Below, piece by piece: positions 35,040 to 43,964 of a stretch of 64,000 bases of DNA. The notes under the pieces are model-generated. The model made no database searches. It saw only the letters and a list, made by a program, of their open reading frames with translations, and had not been told where the DNA came from. A program made the position numbers and the translations under genes. Numbering within the stretch: the first letter of the stretch is position 1; every line of letters begins with the position of its first letter. This DNA comes from JAAXKN01 sp036261625 (lineage in GTDB: Bacteria; Bacteroidota; Ignavibacteria; Ignavibacteriales; SURF-24), in NCBI GenBank assembly GCA_036261625.1, contig DATAKL010000058.1:124001-188000 (forward strand), given 5' to 3'.

Positions 35040-37772
35040 ATGAAATTATTGAAGTTCAAATTGCGTGGTGCTATCGGCATTAAAAAGGGAGTCGGGCTTG
35101 ATGAAATCGAAGTAGATTTTGCAAAGCTTGGCCCTGGTCTTATTGCTTTAATAGGGCGAAGTGGTTCTGGAAAATCAACTTTTATGGAGAACCTACATCC
35201 CTATAGAATGATGGTATCCAGGAACGGCAGCTTAAAAAGACACTTCTTCCTGAAGGACAGTTACAGAATACTCGAATTCGAACACGAAGGAATGGTTTAT
35301 GAATCAAGGATCCTCATTGATGCCGTTACGGATAATTCAGAGGCTTATCTCTTTAGGAACGGTATACCCTTAAATGATGGTAAAAATACTACTTACGATG
35401 AAGTACTCGAAGAAGTCTTAGGCTCTCCGGATCTTTTCTTTAACTCTGTTTTCTCGGGTCAGAAAAGCAAGGGCATTGCCCAATTGAAGGCCGGTGAGCG
35501 CCGCGATCTTTTTCATGAACTCCTCAACCTCAAAAAGTACGAAATACTGAACGATGAGGCAAAGAAGAAACTCTCAAAGGCTCAGGCAGATCTTGCTGCA
35601 GTCGAGAGCGAGATTGCCACACTTAGCCAGTACCAGGATGATGGTCTTGAACAGCAGTTGAAGGATCTTGAAGAGGAAAAGGCCGGCCATGAAACAAACA
35701 TCAGGAATAAGCAGGAACAGATCGCCGGGTACCAGGAGACGATCCGCACTCTGGAGATTGAGATCGCTCAGCTTGAGGTACAGATCAGGCAAAATGAGGA
35801 GGTTAAGGCTAAGGTAAGCCAAAAGGCGGTAGAAATAGAAACTGCCGTCGATGAGTACAATAAAAAACACGGAGAGATTACAGCCCGGAAATCAAATGCC
35901 CTTAAGGATTTTGACCGTAACAGCGAATATTCTGCACGTATCGATTCCAAGTTAAAAGCAATCGACTCCCTGAGGTTTGAGGAAGCGGATTCCCTCCAGG
36001 AAATCACCGAAAACAAAAACAAATTAAACCGCGATCTCCTCAAGCTCGAAAGCGACAAGGCTGACACTGAAAAGCTGATTACCCGCAATAAGAGGCTCCT
36101 TGAAAACCGCGCAACCATAGCAGAGAACATCAAAAGCAAAGAGGATCTGAATGAGAATCTCACAGAGAAGCAGAAGGAAAAGAATGAGAAGACTGCTGAA
36201 GTACTGGAGCTTTTTAGACAAAGAGATAGCAAAACTGCCGAGATAAATAAAAAGAAACAGGATAGGCAGCAGCTGGAACATGAGATAAATATTATCAGCA
36301 GGACGATTACCGAATACAATAATAAAAAAGCAAATCTGATTGCCACATTCGGGCGTGAGATCTGCAGAATTGAAGCAGACACCGCTATATTATCTGAGGT
36401 TCCCTGCGGTGAGGTTGGGAAACGCTGCAAGCTGCTAACCCGGGCATATGAAGTAAGCGCTTCTATTCCCGAACTGAAGGAAAAGAATAGCATGGAGCTT
36501 ACAGTCCTTGATAATGATATACGTGAGCTGACAAATCGTGGAGTGGAAAGACAAAAGACTATTGAAGAACTGGAAAAAGCTATTGCTGCAGACGAACAGT
36601 CCTTAAATACATCAATAATGGCTCAAATAGAATTCCACCAGGGCAGGATAGCATATCTTGAGAATGTAATTTCCGCTATCCGTAAAGATCTTGATAAACT
36701 CAACGAAGCCGACTGGGAGAAGCTCGAGAAAGAAGCCCTTGAGGCCGAGCACCAAATCGAACTATTAAGCGAGCGCCTTAATAACACTTCAATTCTAATT
36801 CTCCAGACCAGTAATAATATCGAGACCGTAAAACAGACCTATGCCGACAAAATGGAATCTTACAGAAAGCAGAAGGAAGCCCTGGCGCTTGAAATTACCA
36901 ACCTGAAGGAACAGAGCAGGAAGGAGCGCGAGGCCAAGGAACGCGAGTTTGATATCCGCCTTGGGGAGTTGAAGGCCACCCATGAAGAAACACTGCAGCG
37001 CTTAATAAAGGAAAGGGAAGATCTTAAAAAATCTATGGATCCTTTCCTGGATGGAATACTCTCCGAGAAAAGAGAAAATCTTGCTGTTACCATAGAAACT
37101 AACGTGAAACAAAACTGGCATCTTGACAATATTAAGAGCCAACTTCCGGAGATTGAATCGAAGATTGCTACGGTGAAAGCTTGGATCGAGCGCTTAAAGG
37201 CTAATGAATTAAAAATTAAGGAGTTAGAGCCGAAGCTTTCAGCCTGCCGGCAGGACGTAAAAGACTGTACTTTCCTCTGCCGCGCATTCGACAAGACCGG
37301 CATCCCCGTTCTAAAACTGGAGAACTCAGGCGTGCAGATAACATCTATTGCAAACGAGCTCTTATCCCGCTTTGAGAAGAAAAAGTTCCGGATCGCATTT
37401 GAAACCACAAAGCCTACCGCCGATAAAAAGAAGATGAAAGAGGTCTTCGACATTAACGTCCTGGAAGATGATGGAGTCTGCGAAATATCCGACAAATCGG
37501 GTGGCGAACAGGTAATCATTGAGACGGCCTTAAGGCTTGCAATAAGCCTGGTAGTTAGGCAGCAGGGGAGGAATTTAAAAACCTCTTTCCTTGATGAGGC
37601 AGATGGAGCCCTGGATCTGGACCTGGCGCTTGATTACGTCAATATGATCCACAATCAGCATCAGCAGTCCGGGGTACATAATACTTTTATTATCACGCAT
37701 CGTACCGAGATTAAGGATTTGATTCCGCAGCAGATACGGTTTGCTGATGGACGTCTGGAGGTGGTGAACTGA
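35040..37772 (+). CDS. SbcC/Rad50-like SMC-type ATPase
   Basis: 910 aa. Walker A (Gly39-Arg-Ser-Gly-Ser-Gly-Lys-Ser46), then about 270 residues of coiled coil, a hook with Cys456 and Cys463 (six residues between, not the classic Cys-x-x-Cys), the returning coiled coil, signature Ser-Gly-Gly-Glu-Gln near 820 and Walker B Phe-Leu-Asp-Glu-Ala-Asp near 850 with the D-loop. Partner of the nuclease at 31844. Similar hooks with wider Cys spacing are known among phage homologues, but zinc binding here is inferred. Confidence 0.9.
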   Translation: MKLLKFKLRGAIGIKKGVGLDEIEVDFAKLGPGLIALIGRSGSGKSTFMENLHPYRMMVSRNGSLKRHFFLKDSYRILEFEHEGMVYESRILIDAVTDNSEAYLFRNGIPLNDGKNTTYDEVLEEVLGSPDLFFNSVFSGQKSKGIAQLKAGERRDLFHELLNLKKYEILNDEAKKKLSKAQADLAAVESEIATLSQYQDDGLEQQLKDLEEEKAGHETNIRNKQEQIAGYQETIRTLEIEIAQLEVQIRQNEEVKAKVSQKAVEIETAVDEYNKKHGEITARKSNALKDFDRNSEYSARIDSKLKAIDSLRFEEADSLQEITENKNKLNRDLLKLESDKADTEKLITRNKRLLENRATIAENIKSKEDLNENLTEKQKEKNEKTAEVLELFRQRDSKTAEINKKKQDRQQLEHEINIISRTITEYNNKKANLIATFGREICRIEADTAILSEVPCGEVGKRCKLLTRAYEVSASIPELKEKNSMELTVLDNDIRELTNRGVERQKTIEELEKAIAADEQSLNTSIMAQIEFHQGRIAYLENVISAIRKDLDKLNEADWEKLEKEALEAEHQIELLSERLNNTSILILQTSNNIETVKQTYADKMESYRKQKEALALEITNLKEQSRKEREAKEREFDIRLGELKATHEETLQRLIKEREDLKKSMDPFLDGILSEKRENLAVTIETNVKQNWHLDNIKSQLPEIESKIATVKAWIERLKANELKIKELEPKLSACRQDVKDCTFLCRAFDKTGIPVLKLENSGVQITSIANELLSRFEKKKFRIAFETTKPTADKKKMKEVFDINVLEDDGVCEISDKSGGEQVIIETALRLAISLVVRQQGRNLKTSFLDEADGALDLDLALDYVNMIHNQHQQSGVHNTFIITHRTEIKDLIPQQIRFADGRLEVVN

Positions 37773-38161
37773 TGCATCCCCATGCTCAAATAGAACAGCT
37801 GAGTTTCGATTTCTTTATTCCTCTCGATAAGCTAAAAGAGCAGCGGGAACTCGAGGAAAGAAGAAAATCACAGCGGAAAAGCTGGAACGTCTGCTGGAAT
37901 TGGTACGGCCCGAGGGTGGGAGAACCCCTGGAAGTAGATGCGACATGCGTTAAAAGGCTCGGGGAAGATCATCTTAGTTACTGGTTTTGCGCTCCGTGTA
38001 TTGCTGAAAAGGAAATTGAGCCTGACGTTTGGGTTGCAAGAGTGGAGTATCCCGAGGATGCTCCACTGCATTGTCGGCAGATGAACGGTACCAGGCTTGT
38101 TTTGGATGTAGCCGACATATGGGCCCCCACACGACACCTAACATCTTTGAGGGGGAATTGA
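37772..38161 (+). CDS. Unknown protein with several Cys and Trp residues
   Basis: 129 aa; start overlaps the Rad50 stop and its own stop overlaps the next start. Residues 40-75 include Trp-Asn-Val-Cys-Trp-Asn-Trp-Tyr-Gly-Pro-Arg, a single Cys near 59 and Cys-Ala-Pro-Cys (about 73-76), so metal binding is possible. No family recognised. Confidence 0.6.
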   Translation: MHPHAQIEQLSFDFFIPLDKLKEQRELEERRKSQRKSWNVCWNWYGPRVGEPLEVDATCVKRLGEDHLSYWFCAPCIAEKEIEPDVWVARVEYPEDAPLHCRQMNGTRLVLDVADIWAPTRHLTSLRGN

Positions 38162-38895
38162 TGACGGGACAGACTTATAACTGGACTCCGGAGCAGATCC
38201 GGTTCGTAAAGGAAAACTTCGAGACAATGCCCTGGAAGACCATGGTAAAGGAGCTGGGCCTTAATAGCGCAACTCCTCTTATGTCGCTGAAAAAGAGGCT
38301 CGGCCTTAAGCGCTCGAAGAAAAATAATAAGCAGATTATTCTGGATTCAAGATTTAAGAAAGGGCATAAGCCTGTTTACCTGGTACCTAAGGGTACCAGG
38401 CTCAGCCCGGCAACTGAATTCAAGAAAGGCCACATCCCTAAGAATACCCTCTATGACGGATGCATTATTATCCGCTCTGACCATAAGAAAAGGAATGGCA
38501 GGAAATATAAATGGATCCGTATTTCCCAGGGTAAGTGGGTGCCGCTGCATAAGCACATCTGGGAAAAAAAGCATGGGAAGGTACCAAAAGGGAAGATACT
38601 TAGCTTTAAGAACGGTGACTCTCTGGACGTAAGACTCGGTAATCTTAAGCTTATCACCAGGGCTGAGAACGTAAGGAGCAACTTTAACCCGAAGAAACTA
38701 AGCGCGGCCATGAAGAAGCTCTGGAAGGCCAACCACCACCTTACACGCGACAGTTATATCGCACACACACTGGCGCCCGGGGATCCTGAACTGAAGAAAG
38801 AATTACTTAACCATCCGGATCTGATTGAATTAAAAAGAATGAGTTTAACACTTAAAAGGAGTATTAAAAATGCCATTACAAAAAATTCTGCCTGA
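38161..38895 (+). CDS. HNH endonuclease (HNH_3 type)
   Basis: 244 aa from ATG 38161, which overlaps the preceding stop; a longer upstream frame is possible but would overlap that gene by more than 130 bases. An N-terminal DNA-binding segment (residues 1-60, HTH-like) and a central HNH core: His (Pro-Leu-His-Lys-His-Ile-Trp), Asn (Lys-Asn-Gly-Asp-Ser-Leu-Asp-Val-Arg-Leu-Gly-Asn-Leu) and an Asn/Arg region. Such genes are often mobile homing endonucleases inside phage operons. Confidence 0.82.
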   Translation: MTGQTYNWTPEQIRFVKENFETMPWKTMVKELGLNSATPLMSLKKRLGLKRSKKNNKQIILDSRFKKGHKPVYLVPKGTRLSPATEFKKGHIPKNTLYDGCIIIRSDHKKRNGRKYKWIRISQGKWVPLHKHIWEKKHGKVPKGKILSFKNGDSLDVRLGNLKLITRAENVRSNFNPKKLSAAMKKLWKANHHLTRDSYIAHTLAPGDPELKKELLNHPDLIELKRMSLTLKRSIKNAITKNSA

Positions 38896-39193
38896 ACTGG
38901 TAGGCAATTTGTACAAATACAGAGGTGAAAACTATCGGGTTTTCGGTTATGAAATCAAAGAAAAAACCTTTGTCCTGGATACCAATAAAGGCCTGCTCGA
39001 GATCCCCACGGTGGAAAGGATCGAGTTCTTTGAGAATTTTATAAAAGTTAAGCCGGAAATCAAGGCTGCAGAAACTGCAGTAGTACACTCCGGAGATGGA
39101 CAAGCCTCAAACTCAATTATGGGAATTTATAAGCTTGAAATGCAAATGGTCCGCCTCGCTGATCAGAAAGAAGCCAGGAAGGCCAGAAAATGA
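38870..39193 (+). CDS. Small early-operon protein, unknown
   Basis: 107 aa, overlapping the HNH gene by 26 bases, with AAAGGAG upstream inside that gene. The N-terminal 60 residues are beta-rich (Tyr-Lys-Tyr-Arg-Gly-Glu-Asn-Tyr-Arg-Val), perhaps an SH3-like barrel; the C-terminus is basic. No family recognised. Confidence 0.6.
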   Translation: MPLQKILPELVGNLYKYRGENYRVFGYEIKEKTFVLDTNKGLLEIPTVERIEFFENFIKVKPEIKAAETAVVHSGDGQASNSIMGIYKLEMQMVRLADQKEARKARK

Positions 39194-39567
39194 GCAGCGC
39201 AACAGATAAAACCCCGATGACTGCAGAGGAAAAACGTGCCGCCATAGCTCTTGGGCGCTGCAGGTTCCTGCCGGCAAGCTGGAATAAAAGGTTCGCCCAG
39301 GACATGTCATCCCTGGCCTGCACAGGTGGGGAGATTACGGAAAAGCAAAGGACCTGTCTTTGGAAGGTGGTCTACAGGTACCGCCGGCAGATCAGTGACC
39401 CTGAGATCCTCTCCATTGCTAAGGAGAAGGAGAACGGGCAGGCAAGTCTCCCTTTTAAGGAAGATACCCCGAAGCAGAAGGCGCGCAGGATGAGCGGTAT
39501 TAAGAACAAGGTAACGGAATTTATCGAACAGGAGCTCTTCAACGGGTTTCCGGAAGACAATTTTTAA
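39190..39567 (+). CDS. Small basic phage protein, unknown
   Basis: 125 aa, ATGA overlap. Contains a conserved-looking Arg-Phe-Leu-Pro-Ala-Ser-Trp-Asn-Lys-Arg-Phe element and Thr-Glu-Lys-Gln-Arg-Thr-Cys-Leu-Trp-Lys-Val-Val-Tyr-Arg-Tyr, seen in small phage proteins near replication genes. It may help load replication proteins, but this is based on location only. Confidence 0.6.
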   Translation: MSSATDKTPMTAEEKRAAIALGRCRFLPASWNKRFAQDMSSLACTGGEITEKQRTCLWKVVYRYRRQISDPEILSIAKEKENGQASLPFKEDTPKQKARRMSGIKNKVTEFIEQELFNGFPEDNF

Positions 39568-39582
39568 CAGGCAATTGAATTT

Positions 39583-40419
39583 ATGAAAAACAATTTAACC
39601 TATTATTCACGGATGGTAAATAGCCACAACCACCCAAAGTTTAAGATGCTCCGGGCTAAGTATGGATGGGAAGGAGAGGGGCGCTTCTGGGCTCTTAACG
39701 ACATTGTGGCCGAGGCAGAAAACTGTATGCTCGATGTCAGCAAGAAATACACCCGGGCATCGGTCGCAAATGACCTTGGGCTTTCGCTTGATCAGTTCAC
39801 TGAATTTTTGAACTACCTGGTTGAAGAATGTGAACTGTTTTATTACGATGGCAACCACATTACAAACGACCATCTCCAGGAAGATTTAGCGAGGGTTATG
39901 GTTGATAGAAAGGAAGCCAGAGTTAGAAAATACAGAGGTAAAAAAGGCGGTTCGCCCGAACTTTTAGAAAGTTCGCCCGAACTTTCTAAAAATGACAGCA
40001 AAAATGAGGGTATTTCGGAAAAGTTCGCCCGAAAAAACATAGAGAGTAGAGTAGAGAAGAGTAGAATAGAAGAGAATAGAGAAGAAAGAGGCAGCGCGCC
40101 CTCTTCAGAACCTTTATTTGAACAGTTCTGGACAGCTTATCCGAATAAGCGGAACAGGGACAAAGCCGAGGCCCAGTGGAAGAACCTGAAGGCGGATACC
40201 TCCGAAGGTTTATTCGGCCTTATCATGGACGGCCTCAGGAAGTATAAGAAAACCCGTCAGTGGCAGGATCCTCAGTTTATTCCTTTTGCCCACAACTGGC
40301 TCAGGGACAGGAGATGGAAAGACGACATGGAAGCTGTGGAAAGGGCACCCCAGAAACAGACCGAAGAGGAGCCGGTGCTTGATTGCTTCAAAATAGACCT
40401 GGAGGATTTCCGTGATTGA
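39583..40419 (+). CDS. Replication initiator-like protein (DUF4373/Lin1244-like)
   Basis: 278 aa. Residues 1-100 match the DUF4373 pattern: Tyr-Tyr-Ser-Arg-Met-Val, Met-Leu-Arg-Ala-Lys-Tyr-Gly-Trp-Glu-Gly-Glu-Gly-Arg-Phe-Trp, a winged-helix domain found in phage and plasmid replication initiators. The middle (about 110-175) is charged and low in complexity and carries the iteron DNA; residues 185-240 form a Trp-rich domain like the DnaB/DnaC-interacting part of initiators. It overlaps the helicase gene by eight bases. Probably binds the repeats in its own gene and loads that helicase. Confidence 0.75.
   Translation: MKNNLTYYSRMVNSHNHPKFKMLRAKYGWEGEGRFWALNDIVAEAENCMLDVSKKYTRASVANDLGLSLDQFTEFLNYLVEECELFYYDGNHITNDHLQEDLARVMVDRKEARVRKYRGKKGGSPELLESSPELSKNDSKNEGISEKFARKNIESRVEKSRIEENREERGSAPSSEPLFEQFWTAYPNKRNRDKAEAQWKNLKADTSEGLFGLIMDGLRKYKKTRQWQDPQFIPFAHNWLRDRRWKDDMEAVERAPQKQTEEEPVLDCFKIDLEDFRD
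39950..40092 (+). other. Candidate replication origin: iterons within the initiator gene
   Basis: GTTCGCCCGAAC, a near palindrome (GTTCG/CGAAC arms), occurs at 39950-39961 and 39971-39982, with a third copy (GTTCGCCCGAA) at 40023-40033. The first two are 21 bases apart, two helical turns. A purine-rich AT-heavy stretch of about 60 bases follows (40034-40092), a plausible unwinding element. The layout matches the lambda O gene, where iterons lie inside the initiator gene. Confidence 0.72.
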
Positions 40420-41836
40420 TCCGAAAGAGAAATATTTACTCGAGCTTTCCCTCCTGAAGGGGATACTTGACAACAAGCAGGATTTCTTTCTTGCCATCTC
40501 GAACGGGTTCTCACCTGAGCTCTTCGACGATCCGAGGAATGCCACCCTGGCCAAGCACTTTATGGGATACTACGAGGCAACGCAGAAAGCTCCCGCAGCT
40601 GATACGCTCTATGAATACCTGTTCATTTCCCCGAAGAAGGTGAGCGACCAGGAATTCAAAAGTTTTTACCAGAGGGAGCTCTCAAACCCGTTCCTTGCTC
40701 CGGTCCGTGACGTTAAGGAAAGACTCATGCTTTTCCACGACGACAAATCGGAGCAGAAGCTGAGGAAACTGGTAAAAGGGGTAGACTCCGTCAGCGGGCA
40801 GTTCCAGGGGCTGGATCTGCTGGTCCAGATGAATAAGCAGATTACGGAGCTTATCTATGAGCACTGCTACAAGTACACACAGGCAAGGAATAATTACGAT
40901 GTCGCTGAGTCGCTTGTTAAGAGCATTGTTGAGCAGCGTTCAGGCAAGGCCCGTGAGTACATACCGACCGGCTTTAAGTACATCGACCGCAAGATAATAG
41001 GCTTCCATCGTAAAAACATCGCAATCATAGGCGCCAGGCCATCAATGGGAAAGACCGCCTTTATGCTGCAGCTGAAAAGAAATCTCTGCAGGGCGGGCTA
41101 TAAGGTGGGGATCTTCTCGATTGAAATGGACGCAGAGAGCCTTATGTCGCGTGACCTTTCGGAGGCTACCGGCATAGATTCCCTTAGGATCGACTCAGGA
41201 CAGCTTACCGACGAGGAGATGGAACTCGTAAACTCCAAGGCAATCGAGCTTGCAGACATGGACTTTGTTGTGGATGACAACGGGTATCAGACAGCCGAGA
41301 CCATAACAACTACCGCCCATCACTGGAAACTCACCGGAAAGGCGGACATTATCCTTATCGACTATCTCGGCCTTATAAAAATAACCTCAAATAAAGGCCG
41401 TCACGATCTGGATTTGGGTGAAATAACCGGCGCTTTCCGCGAATTTTCAAAAGCAACAGGCGTGCCGGTTGTGATATTTGCTCAGCTGAACAGGGAGGTG
41501 GAAAAACGATTGGACAAAAGGCCGATGCTTTCAGATCTCAGGGACTCGGGCAACATTGAGCAGGACGCAAATACTGTAATGTTCCTCTACCGCCCGGACT
41601 ATTACGCTCTAAACCCTTTTAAGGAAGAAAAGAATAAGTTCTTCACCAAGGAAGGGCAGCTTGTTGATAAGTCGGAGTATTTCGAGGTAATCATTGCAAA
41701 GCAGCGCAGGGGAAAGATCGGAACGGTGCCGCTAAGGTATCAGAAGCATCTGCACCATTTTGAGACACTGGAAGTACGCCACGCCGAAGATGAGGCCACA
41801 GCCAAGATTTTAGACAGTTTCGCGGACCCGTTTTAA
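40412..41836 (+). CDS. DnaB-like replicative helicase
   Basis: 474 aa. N-terminal helical domain (1-170), RecA-type core with Walker A Gly-Ala-Arg-Pro-Ser-Met-Gly-Lys-Thr (about 207-215), Walker B Ile-Leu-Ile-Asp-Tyr-Leu-Gly, Gln-Leu-Asn-Arg and the Asp-Leu-Arg-Asp-Ser-Gly-Asn-Ile-Glu-Gln-Asp-Ala arginine-finger region. A homologue of DnaB and phage helicases; it unwinds the fork and follows the initiator gene directly. Confidence 0.92.
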   Translation: MIDPKEKYLLELSLLKGILDNKQDFFLAISNGFSPELFDDPRNATLAKHFMGYYEATQKAPAADTLYEYLFISPKKVSDQEFKSFYQRELSNPFLAPVRDVKERLMLFHDDKSEQKLRKLVKGVDSVSGQFQGLDLLVQMNKQITELIYEHCYKYTQARNNYDVAESLVKSIVEQRSGKAREYIPTGFKYIDRKIIGFHRKNIAIIGARPSMGKTAFMLQLKRNLCRAGYKVGIFSIEMDAESLMSRDLSEATGIDSLRIDSGQLTDEEMELVNSKAIELADMDFVVDDNGYQTAETITTTAHHWKLTGKADIILIDYLGLIKITSNKGRHDLDLGEITGAFREFSKATGVPVVIFAQLNREVEKRLDKRPMLSDLRDSGNIEQDANTVMFLYRPDYYALNPFKEEKNKFFTKEGQLVDKSEYFEVIIAKQRRGKIGTVPLRYQKHLHHFETLEVRHAEDEATAKILDSFADPF

Positions 41837-41877
41837 TTAAGTAAATAAACAAATAGCTGAAAACAGACAATAAAATC

Positions 41878-42198
41878 ATGCAATACAGCAAATGCAGAAT
41901 ATGCCACGAAGAGATAATCTTCGCACAGAACACACAGGGGAAGTTCACCCCCATAAACGCCGCATCCCTGACGATGCCGGATAAATATCTTCTGGGTCAC
42001 GGCCAGGTTGTACCTTTCCGCCCGGGCAAGCACGTCCTCCATTTCCGGACCTGCACTAACCCGATGGCCTTAAGGAAAAAGAAGACCTATAAGAGCCAGA
42101 AGGAGAAAAAGGCAGTACAAATATGTGCAGAGCTCCCCCAGCTGGTTTCTACCCCCCGTGAAACGTGTGAAACAGACCTGTTTGAGGGGGTGCTGTGA
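41878..42198 (+). CDS. Small zinc-ribbon-like protein
   Basis: 106 aa. Cys6-x-x-Cys9-His10 near the N-terminus, then His (about 48-57) and a Cys near residue 59 suggest one zinc site; Pro-Ile-Asn is a common phage element. C-terminal half basic. No enzymatic role seen. The stop overlaps the next GTG start. Confidence 0.6.
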   Translation: MQYSKCRICHEEIIFAQNTQGKFTPINAASLTMPDKYLLGHGQVVPFRPGKHVLHFRTCTNPMALRKKKTYKSQKEKKAVQICAELPQLVSTPRETCETDLFEGVL

Positions 42199-42671
42199 GC
42201 CGTTTTTCAGGATGGACGATGGAAGCAGTGGCCAAGATGGGAATAGACCGCTCGGAGCTGCAGAGAAAAGAGACAGAAAAACCCGCGCCGGCGCCAAAGA
42301 AGAAAGCAAAGAAGGATCCTCCTCCGGACTATGCCAGACAGATCCAGGGGGCGCTCAGGATCCTCGGGGTTGAGTCGGTGAAGGAATACCGTTTCCTTCC
42401 GGGAAGGGGATATAGGTTCGATCTGGCCATACCGGAACTTAAGATTGCCATCGAGTACGAGGGCATTCACATGGACAATAAAGAGAAGAGCCGGCACACT
42501 GTGGCCTCTGGCTATGCTGAGGACTGCCGGAAATATAACCTGGCTGTGTTCGAGGGGTGGCGCCTGCTGCGCTACACCACGGCCGACACAGGTAAGACGA
42601 ACTGGGAGTTCGCGATTGCAAGTGAGATCGCGGAATTTATTAAAATCTTAAAAAACGAAGGTGCTAAATGA
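42195..42671 (+). CDS. Endonuclease-fold protein (VSR/DUF559-like)
   Basis: 158 aa, GTG start overlapping the upstream stop. After a basic Ala/Pro/Lys linker, residues 50-135 show the pattern of small restriction-fold nucleases: Tyr-Arg-Phe-Asp-Leu-Ala-Ile-Pro, Ile-Ala-Ile-Glu-Tyr-Glu-Gly (the Asp and Glu that bind metal), then Lys-Tyr-Asn-Leu and Gly-Trp-Arg-Leu-Leu-Arg-Tyr. Likely a resolvase or nicking enzyme for replication intermediates. The specific substrate is not visible. Confidence 0.7.
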   Translation: MSRFSGWTMEAVAKMGIDRSELQRKETEKPAPAPKKKAKKDPPPDYARQIQGALRILGVESVKEYRFLPGRGYRFDLAIPELKIAIEYEGIHMDNKEKSRHTVASGYAEDCRKYNLAVFEGWRLLRYTTADTGKTNWEFAIASEIAEFIKILKNEGAK

Positions 42672-43012
42672 AAACTGGAATTGAACTTATAGCCGAAGAA
42701 CGGCAGAGACAGATCGAGAAAGAGGGCTGGACGCCGGAGCATGACGACCAACACGAGGGGGATGAGCTTGCTTTTGCGGCTGCTTGCTACTCTATACCAG
42801 GTAAAAGACGGAGTATGTCTCTTGCGGGCTATAGACGGGGCCAAACTTTACTGCAATGCTTATGGCCTTTCGATTTATCGTGGTGGAAGCCAACGCCCGA
42901 AAACCGCGTTAAGGAACTTACAAAAGCAGGGGCTTTTAATGCGGCTGAGATTGACAGGCTGTTAAGAAAGATCGAGAGAGAAAAGAAAGAGCAGGAGGCC
43001 GCCAATGGGTGA
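42668..43012 (+). CDS. Conserved phage protein of the ERQRQI-EGWTPEHDD type
   Basis: 114 aa. The motifs Ile-Ala-Glu-Glu-Arg-Gln-Arg-Gln-Ile, Glu-Gly-Trp-Thr-Pro-Glu-His-Asp-Asp and Trp-Trp-Lys-Pro followed by Ala-Glu-Ile-Asp-Arg-Leu define a widespread phage family of unknown role, whose two halves are both present here. Four-base overlap with the nuclease gene. Confidence 0.72.
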   Translation: MKTGIELIAEERQRQIEKEGWTPEHDDQHEGDELAFAAACYSIPGKRRSMSLAGYRRGQTLLQCLWPFDLSWWKPTPENRVKELTKAGAFNAAEIDRLLRKIEREKKEQEAANG

Positions 43013-43964
43013 TAAATCAAAGATCAGCTGGACCGACGCAACCTGGAACCCGGTAGTCGGCTGTACAAAGGCAAGTGAAGGCTGTGCTCACTGCTACGCC
43101 GAAAGGGACCACAATAAGCGCCATAAAGCCTTCTGTGAGGGAAAGCTACAGAACGTGCCGCAGTACTCGAAACCTTTTAACCAGGTGCAGTTGATAGAGT
43201 CACGCCTTGATCAGCCAATAAAATGGAAGCGGCCAAGGAAGATATTTGTAAACAGCCAAAGTGATTTGTTTCATCCGGATGTGCAATTTGAGTTCATAGA
43301 CAAGGTTTTTGCAGTAATGGCGATAGCTAAGCAGCATACCTTTCAGATATTAACGAAGCGGCCAGATAGGATGCTCGAGTACCTAAGCAACGAATGGAGA
43401 GAAGCCTTAATCGAAGGGAATATGCAGAGAATGTTAAGTGAAATACATGGGCGCAAAGTATGGATCGACAATGAAGCGTTCTTCTTCAGGGATCTTGCAA
43501 ATCTCATTACAATGACTACGGTTGAAAATCAGAAAAGAGCAGATGAACGTCTGCCTCTGCTGATAAAGGCTAAGGATTACTTGAAAAACTGTAAGCTTGG
43601 TATAAGCATTGAACCGATGCTCGGGCCAATTGAGCTAAGAGGGCATAAGGATTTTATCATTGAGTGTCCAGTATGTAGAGGAAGCGGAAATATTGGGTCA
43701 GGCTTCCATAACAGGTGCCCTAAATGTAAAGGAGGTCGTAGGATATACGCTTTCGATTGGGTTATCTGCGGCGGTGAAAGTGGATCGAAAGCAAGGCTGA
43801 TGCAACCAGAATGGGTAAGATCTTTAAGAGATCAGTGCACAGCGGCAGATGTGCCCTTTTTCTTTAAGCAATGGGGAGAATATAGAGGCCATTTGGACGG
43901 CGTCAGGATGCCTGGGAATGTCCTCGACGGCCAGACCTGGCAGCAGATGCCGGAGGTGGTGTGA
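43005..43964 (+). CDS. DUF5131 (phage Gp37/Gp68-like) protein with inserted zinc ribbon
   Basis: 319 aa. The start Ile-Ser-Trp-Thr-Asp-Ala-Thr-Trp-Asn-Pro-Val-Val-Gly-Cys and the following Cys-x-x-Cys-Tyr-Ala are the DUF5131 signature, with Cys residues placed like a radical-SAM cluster site. The usual Asn-Ser-Gln-Ser-Asp-Leu-Phe and Cys-Gly-Gly-Glu-Ser-Gly motifs are present. Residues about 225-245 insert a DnaJ-like ribbon, Cys-Pro-Val-Cys-Arg-Gly-Ser-Gly and Cys-Pro-Lys-Cys-Lys-Gly-Gly. The family is uncharacterised; a role in nucleic acid or base modification is inferred. Confidence 0.82.
   Translation: MGDKSKISWTDATWNPVVGCTKASEGCAHCYAERDHNKRHKAFCEGKLQNVPQYSKPFNQVQLIESRLDQPIKWKRPRKIFVNSQSDLFHPDVQFEFIDKVFAVMAIAKQHTFQILTKRPDRMLEYLSNEWREALIEGNMQRMLSEIHGRKVWIDNEAFFFRDLANLITMTTVENQKRADERLPLLIKAKDYLKNCKLGISIEPMLGPIELRGHKDFIIECPVCRGSGNIGSGFHNRCPKCKGGRRIYAFDWVICGGESGSKARLMQPEWVRSLRDQCTAADVPFFFKQWGEYRGHLDGVRMPGNVLDGQTWQQMPEVV

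Noticed and set aside
35768..36493. Long - strand open frame (241 aa) opposite the Rad50 gene
   Set aside because: Ser/Leu/Phe-rich composition typical of a frame opposite coiled-coil codons; no ribosome site or domain.
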